Assembly: GCF_009495355.1 (NCBI RefSeq)
Contig: NZ_VZAD01000057.1
Span: 1-64,000, forward strand
Reading direction: 5' to 3'
Source: Segatella copri
Lineage (GTDB): Bacteria; Bacteroidota; Bacteroidia; Bacteroidales; Bacteroidaceae
Length of the DNA: 64,000 bases
In this document: positions 34,150 to 42,764 of the stretch, in pieces
Numbering within the stretch: the stretch's first letter is position 1
How the letters are laid out: each line of letters begins with the position of its first letter
Notes under the pieces: generated by a model
Told to the model about the DNA's origin: nothing
The model's database searches: none
Seen by the model: the letters and a program-made list of their open reading frames with translations, nothing else
Translations under genes and position numbers: made by a program

Positions 34150-37100
34150 ATGAAGAGATTTACAACAAGGCTATGGGCAGTCCTTATGCTCATGTTGGTC
34201 TCCTTGCAGACGATGGCAACGGATACGTTTACCAGCAATCGTACTGACTTCCGAGACGAAAGTATCTATTTCATGATTACCACTCGTTTCTACGATGGTG
34301 ATCCTAAAAACAATGTGCTCTGCTGGGACAACCAGGCAGCGCAGATTGAAACAAAAGACCCTTGCTGGCGAGGCGACTTCCAGGGTGTCATCGACAAGCT
34401 CGACTACATCAAGGCGCTTGGTTTCACTGCCATCTGGATTACTCCTGTCGTACAGAACGCATCCGGTTACGACTACCACGGCTATCATGCCATGGATTTC
34501 CAGCATGTAGACTGCCGCTATCAGAGCAGTGATGGTAAGAGCGGTGACGTGATGTTCCAGGAACTCATCGACAAGGCTCACGCCAAGGGTATCAAGATCA
34601 TTCTTGACATCGTGCTCAACCACACCGGTAACTTCGGTGAGGAGAAGCTCTGCAAGCTGTTCGATCGTGACACACAACTTCGCAACCAAGCTTACATCGA
34701 TGCTTGTATGACCCCTACAGAAACTTTGGGTAGTGACTACCTGACCATCCTTCCAAAAGATCAATACCAGCGTCGTCTTACCATGATGAAGAATATGAAT
34801 GGTCAGAACCAGGATATTCACAACTACTGGCATCATTTCGGTATGTTCGGTTGGGATGATCCATCCCGTTGGTGGGGTCAGATTGCCGGTGACTGCGTAG
34901 ACCTCAATACAGAGAACGACGAGGTAGCTAAGTATCTCGTAGATTGCTATGGTCAGTTCATCAAGATGGGTGTGGATGGTTTCCGTATCGATACCTCCGG
35001 TCATATCTCACGACTCACTTTCAACCATCAGTTCATTCCTCAGTTTACAGCCCTCGGTAAGCAGTACGAGAATAAGCGATTGAACAAGGCTCCTTTCTTT
35101 ATGTATGGTGAGGTTTGTACCCGTGGTCACGAAGCAACCTATAGAGGTCAGGCCAATCTTTCTTGCTACTTCTATACATGGAAGTCGGATGAGTCTTTGA
35201 TGAACCAGTGGGATGGAAGCCAAAGCTTCTGGGACAGTCAGGTATTGCCAGAGGGTTCTGGTCCTGTCGGTCCTCAGGAACTCTGCGGTAAGGAAACATT
35301 TGGTGACAAGAAGAGCGAAAATGCTAAGATGATCAATGGTGCATGGCATGAGCCAGACTATTCTGAGGCAAGTGGTTTTAATGTCATCGACTTCCCAATG
35401 CACTATAGCTACAATACAGCTAAAGATGCATTCCGTCTCGGTCAAGAAGATGAACTCTATAATGACGCTACATACAATGTAGTATATATTGACAGCCATG
35501 ACTACAGTCCAGGCCCTAACGATCTCAACCGTTTCGGTGGTACAGATGCTCAGTGGGCTGAGAACCTCTCTCTCTTGTTTACCTTCCGTGGTATTCCATG
35601 TATCTACTATGGTTCTGAGGTTGGTTTCCGTCGTGGTGTAAGAATCGACCCAGGTCCTAACGGTCCTCTTTCTGAAACTGGTCGTGCTTACTTCGGTGGT
35701 TATATCACAGGTGATGTAACAGCAACAGACTTCGGTGAGTATAAGGCTACAGGTAACGTAGCTGCTTCTTTGAATCACGATGTAGCTCAGCACCTCATCC
35801 GTTTGAACAAGATTCGTCAGGCTGTTCCTGCTCTCCGTAAGGGTCAGTGGACAACAGATGGTTGTAAGGCAACAGGTAAAAATGGTATCGCTTTCAAGCG
35901 TGCTACTAAGGATTGCTATGCGCTCGTAGCCCTCAATGGTGGTGCTACCTTCACAGATTGCCCTGATGGTACATATACCGACGTGGTAACTGGTAAGACA
36001 TATACAGGTTCTACTATTGAAGTAGAAGCTCCTGCTACTCAGGGTCAGCTCCGTGTTCTCGTAAAGGACTGGAAGGGTGGTAAGATCGGTGAGGACGGTG
36101 CTTTCATCTACGATACAACAGCCAAGTCTCTGGACGGTCAGGCTTATGATGGTAATGAAGAGGCTGGTACAATTTGGAACGAGCAGGGCCCTATTCAGCC
36201 AGCAAGCGTTTCATTCTCACAAGCCGGTGGATCATTCCGTACTGAGACTATTAACCTGACAGTTACTCTCTCTGAAGACGCTAAGTCTGGTTGGTATCAG
36301 ATACAAGGTCAGGATAAGGTGAACTTGACTCCTGGTGTGAGTGAGAACCTTACCATTGGCGAAGGTATGAACTATGGCGACACCAAGACTATTGAGTGGA
36401 GCGCAGAGGCCCAGGACGGTAAAGTAAAGAGCGGTAGCTTGACCTTCAAGAAGGTGGACCCTAACGCTACTATCATGGTTTACGTACAGGCAGAAAATGC
36501 TCCTTTTATCTATGCTTGGTCAAAAGGTTCTTCTGTTAAGAAATTGACAGGTGATTGGCCTGGTACAAAGATGACAGAGTCTGAAGAAATCAATGGCGAA
36601 AAGTACTGGACTTACGCTTTTGATGGCGTAGATAACTTCAATGTCATCTTGAATAATAATAGCGGTGCACAGTCTGGTGAAATCTCTGGTATCACAGGTG
36701 ATATCTACCTGAAGTATGACGGCGGTGCAAATGCTCAGAAGATTGACGCTCCTGTCAATACTGCAGCCAAGGTTACTTTCAGCCCTAACGGTGGTGACTT
36801 CGAGAAGACTGTTACCGTGACAGCAACATTGAACAACAATGCCACGAGCGGTTGGTATAAGATCGGTAATGGTGAGCAGGTAGCTCTTACCCCTGGTAAG
36901 GCTGCTACCTTCACACTCGGTGCTGACATGATGGAAGGCGAGAGCAAGACTGTAACTTGGAGTGCAACCAATGCAGATAACGAAACCAAGACAGGTTCTG
37001 CAACCTTCACCAAGAAGAAGGAAGTAGTTATTCCTACTCCAACAGGTATCTACGCTTACTTCCTCGCTCCTTCAGACTGGAGTCAGGTTGACTGCTGGGC

Positions 37101-37494
37101 TTGGAATGATTCAGAAAACTTTACCGGTGGTAACTGGCCAGGTGTAGCATGTACCAAGACTGGTGTGAAGAAGAATGGTTTGGATGTCTGGATGTGGAAG
37201 TATGATGGTGATTTGACAACTGCTCCTACCATGATCATCTTCAGCAACGGCAGTGGTCAGCAGACCAAGGATTTGGTTTTCGAAAACGGTGCAGTTTATA
37301 ACCGTGACGGTAAGACCAATGAGTCTGTCTCAACAGGCATCAACCAGACTGTAGCAGCTCAGAAGGCAGGCGCAGTGAAGATTTACACCCTCACAGGTGT
37401 GAAGGTTGCCGAGGTAAGAAACGTTCAGGATGCTGAATACCTCTTGGCTCCAGGTGCCTACATCTGCAATGGCAAGAAGTTTGTTATCAAGTAA
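34150..37494 (+). CDS. secreted multidomain GH13 alpha-amylase, copy 4
   Basis: The 1114-residue paralogue is the most divergent of the four. It keeps D281, E321 and H450-D451 and region I DIVLNHTGNF, so it should be active. From about residue 325 to 450 it differs strongly (TRGHEATYRGQANLSCYFYTW, LCGKETFGDKKSENAKMING, MHYSYNTAKDAFRLGQED), and it reads NHQFIPQ where the others have CKQFIPQ. This part borders the substrate cleft in GH13 enzymes, so product or substrate preference may differ; that is inference. Its C-terminal tail has small changes (VAEVRNVQDAEYLLAPG). Its terminator has a different sequence from those after copies 1-3. Confidence 0.93.
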   Translation: MKRFTTRLWAVLMLMLVSLQTMATDTFTSNRTDFRDESIYFMITTRFYDGDPKNNVLCWDNQAAQIETKDPCWRGDFQGVIDKLDYIKALGFTAIWITPVVQNASGYDYHGYHAMDFQHVDCRYQSSDGKSGDVMFQELIDKAHAKGIKIILDIVLNHTGNFGEEKLCKLFDRDTQLRNQAYIDACMTPTETLGSDYLTILPKDQYQRRLTMMKNMNGQNQDIHNYWHHFGMFGWDDPSRWWGQIAGDCVDLNTENDEVAKYLVDCYGQFIKMGVDGFRIDTSGHISRLTFNHQFIPQFTALGKQYENKRLNKAPFFMYGEVCTRGHEATYRGQANLSCYFYTWKSDESLMNQWDGSQSFWDSQVLPEGSGPVGPQELCGKETFGDKKSENAKMINGAWHEPDYSEASGFNVIDFPMHYSYNTAKDAFRLGQEDELYNDATYNVVYIDSHDYSPGPNDLNRFGGTDAQWAENLSLLFTFRGIPCIYYGSEVGFRRGVRIDPGPNGPLSETGRAYFGGYITGDVTATDFGEYKATGNVAASLNHDVAQHLIRLNKIRQAVPALRKGQWTTDGCKATGKNGIAFKRATKDCYALVALNGGATFTDCPDGTYTDVVTGKTYTGSTIEVEAPATQGQLRVLVKDWKGGKIGEDGAFIYDTTAKSLDGQAYDGNEEAGTIWNEQGPIQPASVSFSQAGGSFRTETINLTVTLSEDAKSGWYQIQGQDKVNLTPGVSENLTIGEGMNYGDTKTIEWSAEAQDGKVKSGSLTFKKVDPNATIMVYVQAENAPFIYAWSKGSSVKKLTGDWPGTKMTESEEINGEKYWTYAFDGVDNFNVILNNNSGAQSGEISGITGDIYLKYDGGANAQKIDAPVNTAAKVTFSPNGGDFEKTVTVTATLNNNATSGWYKIGNGEQVALTPGKAATFTLGADMMEGESKTVTWSATNADNETKTGSATFTKKKEVVIPTPTGIYAYFLAPSDWSQVDCWAWNDSENFTGGNWPGVACTKTGVKKNGLDVWMWKYDGDLTTAPTMIIFSNGSGQQTKDLVFENGAVYNRDGKTNESVSTGINQTVAAQKAGAVKIYTLTGVKVAEVRNVQDAEYLLAPGAYICNGKKFVIK

Positions 37495-37537
37495 TATTGA
37501 AATTTTAGTAACTCATCAATAGTAATAAGTTTTTTTA

Positions 37538-37578
37538 GCCCGATTCTGCTTCGTGAGAAGCGGTATCGGGCCTTTTTT
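37538..37578 (+). terminator. terminator of amylase 4
   Basis: Stem of GCCCGAT and GCTTC (37538-37552) with GAAGC and ATCGGGCC (37557-37572), a small internal loop and GTGA at the tip, then TTTTTT. Confidence 0.88.
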
Positions 37579-37629
37579 ATGTCCAAAAGGATAAATATTT
37601 ATGTTCAAAAGGATAAATAAAGTAAATAA

Positions 37630-37662
37630 TTTCTCATATTGCGATAACTTTGTGTAACTTTG
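37630..37662 (+). promoter_or_regulatory. promoter region of the Smr-domain gene
   Basis: Two overlapping boxes, TAACTTTG at 37645-37652 and again at 37655-37662. TTTC at 37630-37633 is 21 bases before the second. Upstream a direct repeat, CAAAAGGATAAATA, occurs twice (about 37583 and 37604). Confidence 0.6.
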
Positions 37663-37688
37663 TAGCGAAAATAAAAAACTGAAACGCA

Positions 37689-38831
37689 ATGAAAATAGGA
37701 GATAAAGTAAGATTCCTGAGTGAGGTGGGAGGCGGCAGAGTCTCTGGCTTCCAGGGTAAGGACATCGTATTGGTGGAGGATGAGGACGGATTTGAGATTC
37801 CTACCTCAGTGCACGATGTGGTAGTGGTAGAGCAGGACGACTATGCCATGGGCAAGATGATATCTGCCAAGATGGAAGCCCAGCAAAAAGCCGAGGAGCA
37901 TGCTGCCACCGAACTGCATCAGGACAGCAGAAGCATCAAGTCGATTCTCAACGACCATGATGAGCAGACCGATATGCATGTCGACGAGTATGACGCTGCA
38001 GACCGAGAGATTACCTTCCGTGCTCCTGTGCAGGAACGTGAGGGAGGAAACAAGCTGAGTGCATACCTCGCCTTTGTGCCTGTGGACATCAAGGAGATAA
38101 CCCATACCCGCTTCGAGACCTATATTGTCAACGACAGCAACTACTATATACATTATTCATATCTCGTGGCTGAGGGCAATGCCTGGACACTGAAGTCGGT
38201 AGGAGAGGTGGAACCCAACACCAAGTTCTTCATTGAGGAGTTCGGCCGTGAGGTGCTCAATGACATGGGCCGCATTGGTGTTCAGCTGACCGCCTACAAG
38301 AAGGACAAGCCTTTCTTGCTGAAGCCAGCTATCGACGTGCAGTTCCGCATAGACCCCGTGAAGTTTTACAAACTGCATGTCTTTGAGGAGAACGAATTCT
38401 TTGAACAGCCTTCTCTGCTCTTCACCATTGTCGACAATGACGAGGTGGCACGCCCCTTGGTGGTAGACTCCAAGCGACTGAAGGAACAGATGTACAAGGA
38501 CGAGAAGATCATTGCCCACGAGGGCAAGAAAAAACGTCAGAAGGATGACGGCACCCTCGTGATAGATCTGCATGCCGATGAGTTGTTGGAAACGACAGCG
38601 GGTATGAATGCTGCCGACATCCTGCATTATCAGCTCGATGTGTTCAAGAAGACCATGGACGAGAACAAGAAGAAAAAAGGTCAGAAGATAGTCTTCATCC
38701 ATGGCAAGGGAGAGGGTGTGCTGCGCCATGCCCTCGTTCATGAACTCAACTATCGCTATAAATCGTGCACCTATCAGGATGCTTCCTTCCAGGAGTATGG
38801 ATACGGTGCTACGCAGGTCACGATTAAGTAA
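37689..38831 (+). CDS. DUF2027 and Smr-domain protein
   Basis: The 380-residue protein starts with an SH3-like N-terminal segment (MKIGDKVRFLSEVGGGRVSG) as in DUF2027 proteins, has a central beta-rich part (about 110-260), and ends in an Smr domain (about 285-380) with DLHADEL and HGKGEGVLR. The Smr domain is the MutS2-type endonuclease/nucleic-acid-binding fold; the HGKGxGxLR loop is its signature. No signal peptide is seen. The function in Bacteroidetes is unknown; a role in DNA or RNA cleavage, possibly on stalled ribosomes, is suggested by other Smr proteins. Confidence 0.85.
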   Translation: MKIGDKVRFLSEVGGGRVSGFQGKDIVLVEDEDGFEIPTSVHDVVVVEQDDYAMGKMISAKMEAQQKAEEHAATELHQDSRSIKSILNDHDEQTDMHVDEYDAADREITFRAPVQEREGGNKLSAYLAFVPVDIKEITHTRFETYIVNDSNYYIHYSYLVAEGNAWTLKSVGEVEPNTKFFIEEFGREVLNDMGRIGVQLTAYKKDKPFLLKPAIDVQFRIDPVKFYKLHVFEENEFFEQPSLLFTIVDNDEVARPLVVDSKRLKEQMYKDEKIIAHEGKKKRQKDDGTLVIDLHADELLETTAGMNAADILHYQLDVFKKTMDENKKKKGQKIVFIHGKGEGVLRHALVHELNYRYKSCTYQDASFQEYGYGATQVTIK

Positions 38832-38890
38832 AGTAATTTAACTTTCGCAAATGGTTCAAGTACGGGCTGAAGGCCTCAAAGCCCATATAA

Positions 38891-39098
38891 GCAGCACGCC
38901 CTGAAAGGGCAGAAGCTCTTAGCCCAGGGCATCGCCCTGGGTATAAAGGCAATCAGCAATGCGCCCTGTAAGGGCAAAAGCTTTATGTATTGCCAGGAGT
39001 TTTAAAGCTTTTGCCCTTACAGGGCGACAGATTTGCGTCCAAAACAACCCAGGGCGCTGCCCTGGGCTAAGAGCTTCTGCCCCTTCAGGGCGTGCTGC
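38891..39098. repeat. 208-nt imperfect palindrome of REP/BIME type
   Basis: Outer arms 38891-38942 and 39047-39098 (52 bases each) are near-perfect inverted copies, beginning GCAGCACGCCCTGAA. Inner arms 38962-38984 and 39004-39026 (23 bases) are perfect, containing CGCCCTGTAAGGGC. The loop is 19 bases. Each outer arm also folds alone (GCCCAGGGCATCGCCCTGGG). A further partial unit lies at about 39105-39125. It fills most of the 336-bp gap before nadE. Confidence 0.9.
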
Positions 39099-39167
39099 TT
39101 CTGTGAGCTTCTGCCCCTTCGGGCGTATAGAGCATATTTACTAAAGTTCAATAAGGTAATATTAATT

Positions 39168-41162
39168 ATGAAATACGGATTTATCAAGGTTGCCAGTGCC
39201 GTTCCGATGGTGAAGGTGGGCGACGTAAAATATAATGTAGAGCAGATAGAAAACCTCACCGTACAGGCAGAGGGCAAGGGTGTGGAAGTCATCGTCTTCC
39301 CAGAGCTCTCGGTCACAGGTTACAGTTGTCAGGACCTCTTCAGCCAGAACCTCCTCTTGGAGGTGGCAGAGCAGGGCGTGATGATGCTGCTCGACTTTAC
39401 ACGCAAGCTCGACATCATCACCATTGTAGGAGCACCCGTAGTGGCAGGCGACCTGTTGCTCAACTGCGCTGTAGTGATACAGCAGGGACAGATATTGGGC
39501 ATTGTGCCCAAGACCTATCTGCCCAACTACAGCGAGTTTTATGAGAAACGATGGTTTGCCTCAGCGCAAGACCTCTTGGAGACAGAGATTCGGTTTGCCG
39601 GACATACGGTGAAGGTGACTCCTGACCTGCAGCTGTTCCGTACTTTCGACGGTGTGCGCTTCGGTGTGGAGATATGCGAGGACGTATGGGCGCCAGCACC
39701 TCCCAGCAACAAGTTGGCGCTGGCAGGTGCCGACCTGATATTCAACCTCTCAGCCTCGGACGAGCTGATAGGCAAGCACAACTATCTGAAGAGTCTGCTG
39801 TCGCAGCAGAGTGCCCGCACCATGACAGGATATGTATACAGTTCGTGCGGCTTCGGCGAGAGTACACAGGATGTGGTGTATGGCGGTAATGCCCTTATCT
39901 ACGAGAATGGACAAATGCTTGAAGAAGGCGAGCGTTTTGCCACTGTTTCACAGATGGTTACAGCACAGATAGATGTGGAGCGACTCCGCTCAGAGCGTCG
40001 CACCAACTCTACCTATGTCAATGCACAGCGCAACATCAAATATTCGATACTCGACCATCAGTTTGGCATTCGCAACATCGAGGCATCTCCAGCCGAGAAC
40101 GACCGTGAGTTTGTGTTGGAGCGCCCTGTCAACCCTCATCCCTTCATTCCTACCTCTGCCGACATGAAGGCATCGTGCGAGGAGATATTCAATATCCAGC
40201 TGATGGGACTTGCCAAGCGCATTGTGCACACCTGCGCCAAGACAGTGGTAGTGGGTATCAGCGGAGGTCTTGACTCGACTTTGGCCCTCTTGGTTTGCGT
40301 GAAGACTTTCGACAAGTTGGGTATGAACCGCAAGGGAATCGTAGGAGTCACCATGCCTGGTTTCGGAACCACCGACCGCACCTATAACAACGCTCTGACG
40401 CTGATGCAGAGCTTAGGCATCACCATTCGCGAAATCAGCATCGCCAAGGCAGTGACCCAGCATTTTGAGGACATAGGCCATGACGCCTCCGTGCACGATG
40501 TGACCTACGAGAACTCACAGGCACGCGAGCGTACACAGATACTGATGGACCTTGCCAACCAGTTGGGAGGAATGGTGATAGGTACAGGCGACCTGTCGGA
40601 ACTCGCTTTGGGATGGGCCACCTACAATGGCGACCACATGAGCATGTATGGTGTGAATGCCAGCATACCCAAGACCTTGATTCGCCACTTGGTGAACTAT
40701 GTGGCAGAGAGTGGGGTAGACGAGCAGAGCCGCAACACCCTGCTCGATATCATTGATACACCTATCAGTCCGGAGCTGATACCTGCCGACGAGAATGGCA
40801 ACATCAAGCAGAAGACCGAGGATCTTGTGGGACCATACGAGTTGCACGACTTCTTCCTGTATTACTTCCTGCGTTTCGGCTATCGCCCTGCCAAGATCTA
40901 TCTCTTGGCAAAGAAGGCATTCATAGATACTGATGTGCAGCGTGTGAAAATCAGCGACAACGATCCTGACAGCTATGATGAGGAAACCATCAAGAAATGG
41001 CTGAAGACCTTTGTGCGCCGCTTCTTCAACCAGCAGTTCAAGCGCAGTTGTCTGCCCGATGGTCCAAAGGTGGGAAGTGTGAGTCTGAGTCCCCGTGGCG
41101 ACTGGCGCATGCCTTCGGATGCCAACTCCACCATCTGGCTGCAGGATGCCGAGAATCTATAG
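39168..41162 (+). CDS. nadE: glutamine-dependent NAD+ synthetase
   Basis: NadE makes NAD+ from nicotinate adenine dinucleotide and ATP, with ammonia from glutamine. From this start the product is 664 residues: a nitrilase-type glutaminase domain (about 1-280) with the triad E46, K115 and C170 (VEICEDVW), and a C-terminal synthetase domain with the P-loop SGGLDS (365-370). The frame stays open upstream to 39033, but that part is translated from the right arm of the palindrome; the ATG at 39168 begins the conserved MKYGFIKVASAVP start. The symporter gene follows 24 bp later. Confidence 0.96.
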   Translation: MKYGFIKVASAVPMVKVGDVKYNVEQIENLTVQAEGKGVEVIVFPELSVTGYSCQDLFSQNLLLEVAEQGVMMLLDFTRKLDIITIVGAPVVAGDLLLNCAVVIQQGQILGIVPKTYLPNYSEFYEKRWFASAQDLLETEIRFAGHTVKVTPDLQLFRTFDGVRFGVEICEDVWAPAPPSNKLALAGADLIFNLSASDELIGKHNYLKSLLSQQSARTMTGYVYSSCGFGESTQDVVYGGNALIYENGQMLEEGERFATVSQMVTAQIDVERLRSERRTNSTYVNAQRNIKYSILDHQFGIRNIEASPAENDREFVLERPVNPHPFIPTSADMKASCEEIFNIQLMGLAKRIVHTCAKTVVVGISGGLDSTLALLVCVKTFDKLGMNRKGIVGVTMPGFGTTDRTYNNALTLMQSLGITIREISIAKAVTQHFEDIGHDASVHDVTYENSQARERTQILMDLANQLGGMVIGTGDLSELALGWATYNGDHMSMYGVNASIPKTLIRHLVNYVAESGVDEQSRNTLLDIIDTPISPELIPADENGNIKQKTEDLVGPYELHDFFLYYFLRFGYRPAKIYLLAKKAFIDTDVQRVKISDNDPDSYDEETIKKWLKTFVRRFFNQQFKRSCLPDGPKVGSVSLSPRGDWRMPSDANSTIWLQDAENL

Positions 41163-41186
41163 ACAGTATAAACTCAGACAACTTTC

Positions 41187-42626
41187 ATGGTTATCATCCT
41201 GACAATATTGGCTTACTTCGCGGTGTTGCTGCTCTTCAGCCGCCTCACATCGAGGCAAGCCAACAACAATACGTTCTATCGTGGCGACCGACGTTCGCCC
41301 TGGTACATGGTGGCTTTCGGAATGGTGGGAGCTTCCATCTCGGGCATCACCTTCGTCAGTGTGCCTGGCATGGCGATGCTGAGTGGCATGACTTACCAGC
41401 AGATGTGCTTAGGCTTCATCGTGGGTTACTTCCTGGTGGCATTCGTCCTGTTGCCGGTATATTATCGGTACAACCTCACCACCATCTATACCTATCTGCT
41501 ACACAGGTTGGGCAACCGTTCCTACAAGACGGGAGCTTCCTTCTTTCTGTTGTCGAAGATGACAGGAGCAGCCGTGCGCTTCTTCGTGGTGTGCTTCATC
41601 CTGCAGCACTTCGTACTCGACAACATCGGTGTTCCCTTCTGGCTCACCGTGCCATCGATGGTGGTGCTCATCTGGCTCTATACACGCAAGGGAGGCATCA
41701 AGACATTGGTATGGACCGACACCTTTCAGACACTCTGCATGTTTGCCGCGCTTCTCCTTATTATATATAAGGTGACAGGACAACTCGGAATGACACCCAC
41801 GGAGGCCATCGCAGCTATCAGCCAGGATGAATACTCGCGCATCTTTGTCTTCGACGACTGGGTGTCGCGACAGAACTTCTGGAAACAGTTTCTCAGCGGT
41901 ATCTTCGTGGTCATCGTGATGACTGGTCTCGACCAGGACATGATGCAGAAGAACCTGACCTGCAAGACACTGCGTGAAGCCCAGAAAGACATGTGCAGCT
42001 ATGGTTTCGCCTTCGTGCCAGCCAATCTGCTCTTCCTCTCCCTCGGTGTGCTGCTGATGATGCTGGCCAAGTCGCAGGGCATGGCCCTTCCCGAAAAGCC
42101 CGACGACCTGTTGCCTATGTTTGCTGCCTCGGGAGCCTTGGGAGCTATGGTGACCGTGTTCTTCACGATAGGAGTGGTGGCAGCCAGTTTCTCGAGTGCC
42201 GACTCTGCTCTTACCGCCCTTACCACCAGTGTATGCGTGGATATCTTCGGGCGCGATGAGGATGAAGATCTCCGCAAAAAGGTGCATCTCGCCGTGGCAT
42301 TGGTCTTCATGCTCTTCATCATAGGCTTTGGAGCCCTCAACTCGACGAGTATCATCGATGCCATCTATATCCTGTGCTCCTATACTTACGGTCCGCTGTT
42401 GGGACTCTTTGCCTTCGGACTGATGACCCACAGAAAGGTGAACGACAGGTGGGTGCCCTGGATATGTATCGCCAGTCCGCTGATATGCTTTGCCGTCGAT
42501 ACCCTGACCATGCAGCTTACGGGCTATAAGTTCGGCTATGAGCTACTGATGCTGAATGGCGCCCTGACCTTTGCTGGATTGGTGCTGAGTGGTATCGGGC
42601 AAGGAGTTAAGGAGTTAAGATGTTAA
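41187..42626 (+). CDS. sodium:solute symporter (SSS family)
   Basis: The 479-residue protein has about 13 membrane segments and SSS features: GASISGITFVSVPG near residue 50, an RGGIKTLVWTDTFQ-like segment (KGGIKTLVWTDTFQ) near 170 and SSADSALTALTT near 335, which fits the Na2 site. It imports an organic solute with sodium; the substrate is not evident (sialic acid, sugar or other). It follows nadE closely and may be cotranscribed with it. The last residues (KELRC) and stop codon lie inside repeat copy C, so the C-terminus seems to have been rewritten by the repeat. Confidence 0.88.
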   Translation: MVIILTILAYFAVLLLFSRLTSRQANNNTFYRGDRRSPWYMVAFGMVGASISGITFVSVPGMAMLSGMTYQQMCLGFIVGYFLVAFVLLPVYYRYNLTTIYTYLLHRLGNRSYKTGASFFLLSKMTGAAVRFFVVCFILQHFVLDNIGVPFWLTVPSMVVLIWLYTRKGGIKTLVWTDTFQTLCMFAALLLIIYKVTGQLGMTPTEAIAAISQDEYSRIFVFDDWVSRQNFWKQFLSGIFVVIVMTGLDQDMMQKNLTCKTLREAQKDMCSYGFAFVPANLLFLSLGVLLMMLAKSQGMALPEKPDDLLPMFAASGALGAMVTVFFTIGVVAASFSSADSALTALTTSVCVDIFGRDEDEDLRKKVHLAVALVFMLFIIGFGALNSTSIIDAIYILCSYTYGPLLGLFAFGLMTHRKVNDRWVPWICIASPLICFAVDTLTMQLTGYKFGYELLMLNGALTFAGLVLSGIGQGVKELRC

Positions 42627-42742
42627 GGAGTTAAGACAAATGCTTTATGGCTCAGTATACAACCAAAAAGGCTGTTGGCTATAACTTCTAACGACCGAAG
42701 GGAGTGATAACTTCTTTAACTTCTGAACATGCAAAACTTGAG
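42600..42742. repeat. dispersed inverted-repeat element, copy C (reverse orientation)
   Basis: Reverse complement of the A/B layout: GGAGTTAAGAC, then ACCAAAAAGGCTGTTGGCTA, TAACTTCTAACGACCGAAGG, GAGTGATAACTTC and the end TTCTGAACATGCAAAACTTG. The symporter stop codon lies within its first 27 bases. Confidence 0.72.
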
Positions 42743-42764
42743 TTAAACATTAATTATTATATAG

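Larger units (their letters stand above)
23140..37494 (+). repeat. tandem array of four amylase genes
   Basis: Four co-directional paralogues start at 23140, 26839, 30477 and 34150, a period of 3.64-3.70 kb. The 5' leaders (CATCACTAACTAAAAATT before each start), 3' ends, terminators and operators are repeated with the genes. Long stretches are near-identical, for example the last 150 bases of copies 1 and 2. Copies 2 and 3 are closest to each other; copy 4 differs most in the region between catalytic residues E321 and H450. Confidence 0.93.

Noticed and set aside
39033..39167. A longer NadE N-terminus
   Set aside because: The extra 45 codons are translated from the right arm of the 208-nt palindrome; the conserved protein starts at 39168.
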